Shown: in pieces, positions 27,401 through 29,211 of the stretch
How positions within the stretch are numbered: the first letter of the stretch is position 1
Layout: each line of letters opens with the position of its first letter
Assembly: GCA_000310025.1 (NCBI GenBank)
Contig: FN649733.1
Span: 2,785,652-2,814,862 of the forward strand
Source of the DNA: Ectocarpus siliculosus
Taxonomy: Eukaryota; Sar; Phaeophyceae; Ectocarpales; Ectocarpaceae
Direction of reading: 5' to 3'
DNA length: 29,211 bases
Position numbers and translations under genes: made by a program
The notes under the pieces: model-generated
What the model was told of the DNA's origin: nothing
Seen by the model: only the letters and a program-made list of their open reading frames with translations
The model's database searches: none

Positions 27401-27561
27401 GCGTTGCCCCGCTTACCGGCTATGTTTCTCTCAGCTGTGTGAACCTCGGGTGCCAAAAGGACTTCGTAGTGGCGGAAAACCAGCGTGACTCCTGCCGGTA
27501 CCACAGGCTCAACCCGGTCTTCCACGACGGGGGCAAGCACTGGGGGTGCTGCCCCGACCAG
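22980..27561 (+). CDS. CHORD-domain protein (RAR1/CHORDC1-like co-chaperone family), 5' part, 7 exons
   Basis: CHORD proteins bind zinc through Cys/His and work with HSP90 and SGT1. Exons: 22980-23090, 24209-24479, 24989-25067, 25601-25713, 26047-26135, 26698-26828 and 27435-27561, about 307 residues. Exon 3 could instead begin at 24917, adding 24 residues in frame. Residues 1 to about 105 (MKVYVHFEEGSDAELHV onward) form a domain I do not recognise, followed by a poly-Ala tract. CHORD1 (about 139-198) has CRNFGC, NSDTACRFH, PPIFHDTRKGWSCCKK, DWDEF and GCQVGRH, all expected ligands. CHORD2 has CVNLGC, DSCRYH, PVFHDGGKHWGCC, but the distal Cys-His pair was not found. ATG 22980 is the first in frame. 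Exon 4 has an unusual acceptor after a 12-A run. Loss of the 3' part through assembly error, distant exons or true truncation cannot be separated here. Confidence 0.9.
23497..23711 (+). mobile_element. MITE-like element with long terminal inverted repeats, copy C, in CHORD intron 1
   Basis: A 215-bp element. The left end carries taagataccacaccccct and the right end carries agggggtatggtatctta, exact inverted complements but for one base. The similarity continues inward: ccgattttcaa on the left matches ttgaaaatcgg on the right, giving an inverted repeat of about 40 bp with a short indel. The interior shares ggcgttggaacc, tctcttcgag and cctcttcgtcgt with copy A. No ORF is present. Of the copies here it keeps the longest terminal repeats. 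Confidence 0.85.
24409..24472 (+). repeat. In-frame (GCC)n encoding poly-Ala in the CHORD protein
   Basis: A mostly GCC microsatellite inside exon 2 codes for an Ala-rich stretch of roughly 17 consecutive Ala plus neighbouring Ala, Thr and Ser. It lies between the N-terminal domain and CHORD1, so it probably acts as a linker. Length variation between individuals is likely. Confidence 0.85.
24796..24832. repeat. (GCT)n microsatellite in CHORD intron 2
   Basis: An interrupted GCT/GTT run of about 36 bases in the intron between exons 2 and 3, about 85 bp before the distal possible acceptor at 24916. No coding role is seen. Confidence 0.9.
27343..27377. repeat. CT-rich run before CHORD exon 7
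   Basis: An interrupted TC dinucleotide tract lies 57-90 nt before the acceptor at 27433-27434. It may add to the pyrimidine-rich region of the intron. Confidence 0.8.
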
Positions 27562-28349
27562 GTGTGGAGCATTGGTGGTGTTGGTGTTTTTGTTGGAGCA
27601 TGGAGAAGGTGGCTCTAGCGGAACAGGCACTCTGTGTATCGGGACAGGCATGGGTGAGCGTAATTCGGTCTCACGGCCTGAGGTTTCCTAGCGCGCTTTA
27701 TTTCCATGTTGCGCGCACGTTGGATGCCCCGAACCCGGGCTCTCGACGGCATGCACTAGAGGAGCGTTGCTGACGTGGAGTGATGCATTCTCGAAACGAG
27801 ACGATATATATGTACAGGCTTAAAAGTGCTGTTCGTGAACTATTTTTCGACACAGCCACCCTCCATTTGCGCCGAGGGGTGCACGTGTTGGGCACTGGCC
27901 ATCTACTACACCCGATTCAAAGATAATCTTGAGGCTAGCGAGAACCGCTCCCGTGTTCCGTGTGATGGTACCATACCCGCTCCGTTTTTTCATGTGTGTG
28001 TACCCTCTTTTCGGTAACACCTTCTACACCCGTTGCCGAAAAAATCGAGCACGGAAATCGGAACAATTTGTCGTACTCCTTGGGTCAATAAAATATTCGA
28101 GAATACGGAACGTCGAAGGCTGGCCGGTGGTCGAAAATAGACATATGGATGTAGCGTTGACGACGGAAATACCTGTCGATCATTCCCCCATAGAATCTTG
28201 TCGGTCGTGCTTTCTGCCAGAAGATGGGTATGTTGTGGGGTATACAGGGGTGCGCTCTTTCGATCTCACCCCTGATGGGCACAGGCGTCCAGGACGCCCC
28301 GATTGTGTAGGGTAGGAAGACATGTGAGCGACGGTACTACAGCAGTAAA
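27562..28349. other. Region after the last recognised CHORD exon
   Basis: Following the donor CAG|gtgtgg I looked for the missing end of CHORD2 (an aromatic-Asp-Phe segment followed by Cys and His) and did not find a convincing match. A possible exon from 27856 (after ttcgacacag) reads PPSICAEGCTCWAL in the right phase but does not follow the CHORD pattern. An aataaa lies at 28088-28093. No other gene was recognised. Confidence 0.4.
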
Positions 28350-28368
28350 GGGGGGGGGGGGGGGGGGG

Positions 28369-28544
28369 TACTCATAGTCGTGCATGCCGTAGTCGTTTGA
28401 CCATTGACCTCGCATCCCTACAAAGCCGGGACGGAGCACGCCGGGTTCTCACCGGACCAGGCTCTCACATCACCAAGCGCGAAGCGCCGTGAGGTATTTG
28501 GCGAGTCGCATGAAGGGTGAGCTGCATCCTGCTAAGGGTGTTCG
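28369..28544 (+). repeat. Direct repeat unit 1, preceded by poly-G
   Basis: This 176-bp unit starts tactcatagtcgtgcatgcc and ends gctaagggtgttcg. It is almost identical to 29035-29211, with substitutions at a few sites (for example gtcgtttgacc against gtcattagacc) and one indel. A run of 19 G (28350-28368) lies immediately before it. No ORF, tRNA or 5S rRNA was recognised in it. Confidence 0.93.
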
Positions 28545-28831
28545 GCATCTTGTGCTTACTTCCTTGCGTACGGATGACAGCTACGTATGACTTAATTTAT
28601 TTTCTGGTGCTTTCACTTCCAGAGACAGTTATAAGCACTGTGTAACTGCCTCGAGGAAGCTTGACCATTTTAACACAACGTGGTGCGATCATCCCCCGTT
28701 GCGCGGAGTGAGGTTTCTCGACCCCGCACAACATGATCTACTCGACCACCATTATGGTTACCGCCAAAAAAAAAAAACCGAGGTAAAAAAAAAAAACCGG
28801 TAACCTGGTTGCCGAGTTCACGAAGTGAATT

Positions 28832-29010
28832 GGCTTGTTTTACAACGTCGTGGCCAAGCGACGAAAACCCAACCCCGATGGCAAACACCGAGTGGGCGGC
28901 TTGTTTTACAACGTCGTTGCCAAGCGACGAAAACCCAAACCCCGATGGCAAACACCGGGGGGGGCGGCTTGTTTTACAACGTTGCCAAGCGACGAAAACC
29001 CAACCCCGAG
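28832..29010 (+). repeat. Three tandem units of about 67 bp between the direct repeats
   Basis: Units start at 28832, 28898 and 28966 with ggcttgttttacaacg, followed by gccaagcgacgaaaaccc, and the first two end gatggcaaacaccg. The third is shortened and runs into the second poly-G. Apparent ORFs through the array simply repeat a peptide and are not credible genes. Confidence 0.93.
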
Positions 29011-29034
29011 GGGGGGGGGGGGGGGGGGGGGGTG

Positions 29035-29211
29035 TACTCATAGTCGTGCATGCCGTAGTCATTAGACCATTGACCTCGCATCCCTACAAAGCCGGGACGG
29101 AGCACGCCGGGTTCTCACCGGACCAGGCTCTCACATCACCAAGCGCGAAGCACCGTGAGGTATTTGGCGAGTCGCATGAAGGGTGAGCTGCATACCTGCT
29201 AAGGGTGTTCG
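29035..29211 (+). repeat. Direct repeat unit 2, preceded by poly-G, cut by the window edge
   Basis: Second copy of the unit at 28369-28544, at an offset of 666 bp and in the same orientation. It follows a run of 23 G (29010-29032). The copy is still matching at the last base of the window, so its right border is unknown. Confidence 0.93.

Noticed and set aside
27856-28017. Final CHORD exon reading PPSICAEGCTCWAL
   Set aside because: It is in the right phase after a reasonable acceptor but lacks the aromatic-Asp-Phe segment and the Cys-x4-His spacing of CHORD2.
28369-28544. The repeat unit as a 5S rRNA or tRNA gene
   Set aside because: Its sequence does not follow the conserved 5S or tRNA pattern that I know.

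Overview
The window looks like nuclear DNA of a photosynthetic stramenopile, most likely a brown alga of the Ectocarpus type. The evidence is four conserved eukaryotic genes cut into many short exons (about 40-270 nt) by introns of several hundred bases, roughly balanced GC, abundant CAA/GTT, GCT and GA microsatellites, long C or G homopolymers, long spacers, and strict alternation of strand from gene to gene. The species is an inference; no organelle, bacterial or viral gene was recognised. Exon borders were set by hand from splice sites, reading frame and remembered family alignments, not from transcripts.

Layout: (1) 68-7090, minus: the 5' part (11 exons) of the U5 snRNP GTPase EFTUD2/Snu114, whose 3' part lies left of the window. 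(2) 7091-10216: 3.1 kb divergent spacer with one inverted-repeat element. (3) 10217-15192, plus: complete seven-exon SEC22-type R-SNARE gene with one GC-AG intron. (4) 15193-16841: convergent spacer, probably two 3' UTRs. (5) 16842-22091, minus: complete seven-exon gene for an atypical SDR (NAD(P)-binding Rossmann protein like Arabidopsis At5g02240), with an N gap inside its last intron. (6) 22092-22979: 0.9 kb divergent promoter region. (7) 22980-27561, plus: a CHORD-domain (RAR1/CHORDC1-like) gene with an N-terminal domain I do not recognise; its 3' end was not found. (8) 28350-29211: repeat-rich end with a 177-bp direct repeat at an offset of 666 bp, each copy preceded by a poly-G run, and three 67-bp tandem units between them.

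The four genes serve unrelated housekeeping roles (splicing, ER-Golgi vesicle fusion, redox/nucleotide binding, HSP90-linked co-chaperone) and form no operon or pathway. The more notable material is in the non-coding DNA: a family of about 200-bp elements with 25-bp terminal inverted repeats (three clear copies and one decayed), two partial exon duplications, an 11-copy minisatellite, introns flanked at both ends by AG|GT, a GC-AG intron, a possible frame-breaking cassette exon, and GTT/GCT-rich tracts just downstream of many 5' splice sites.
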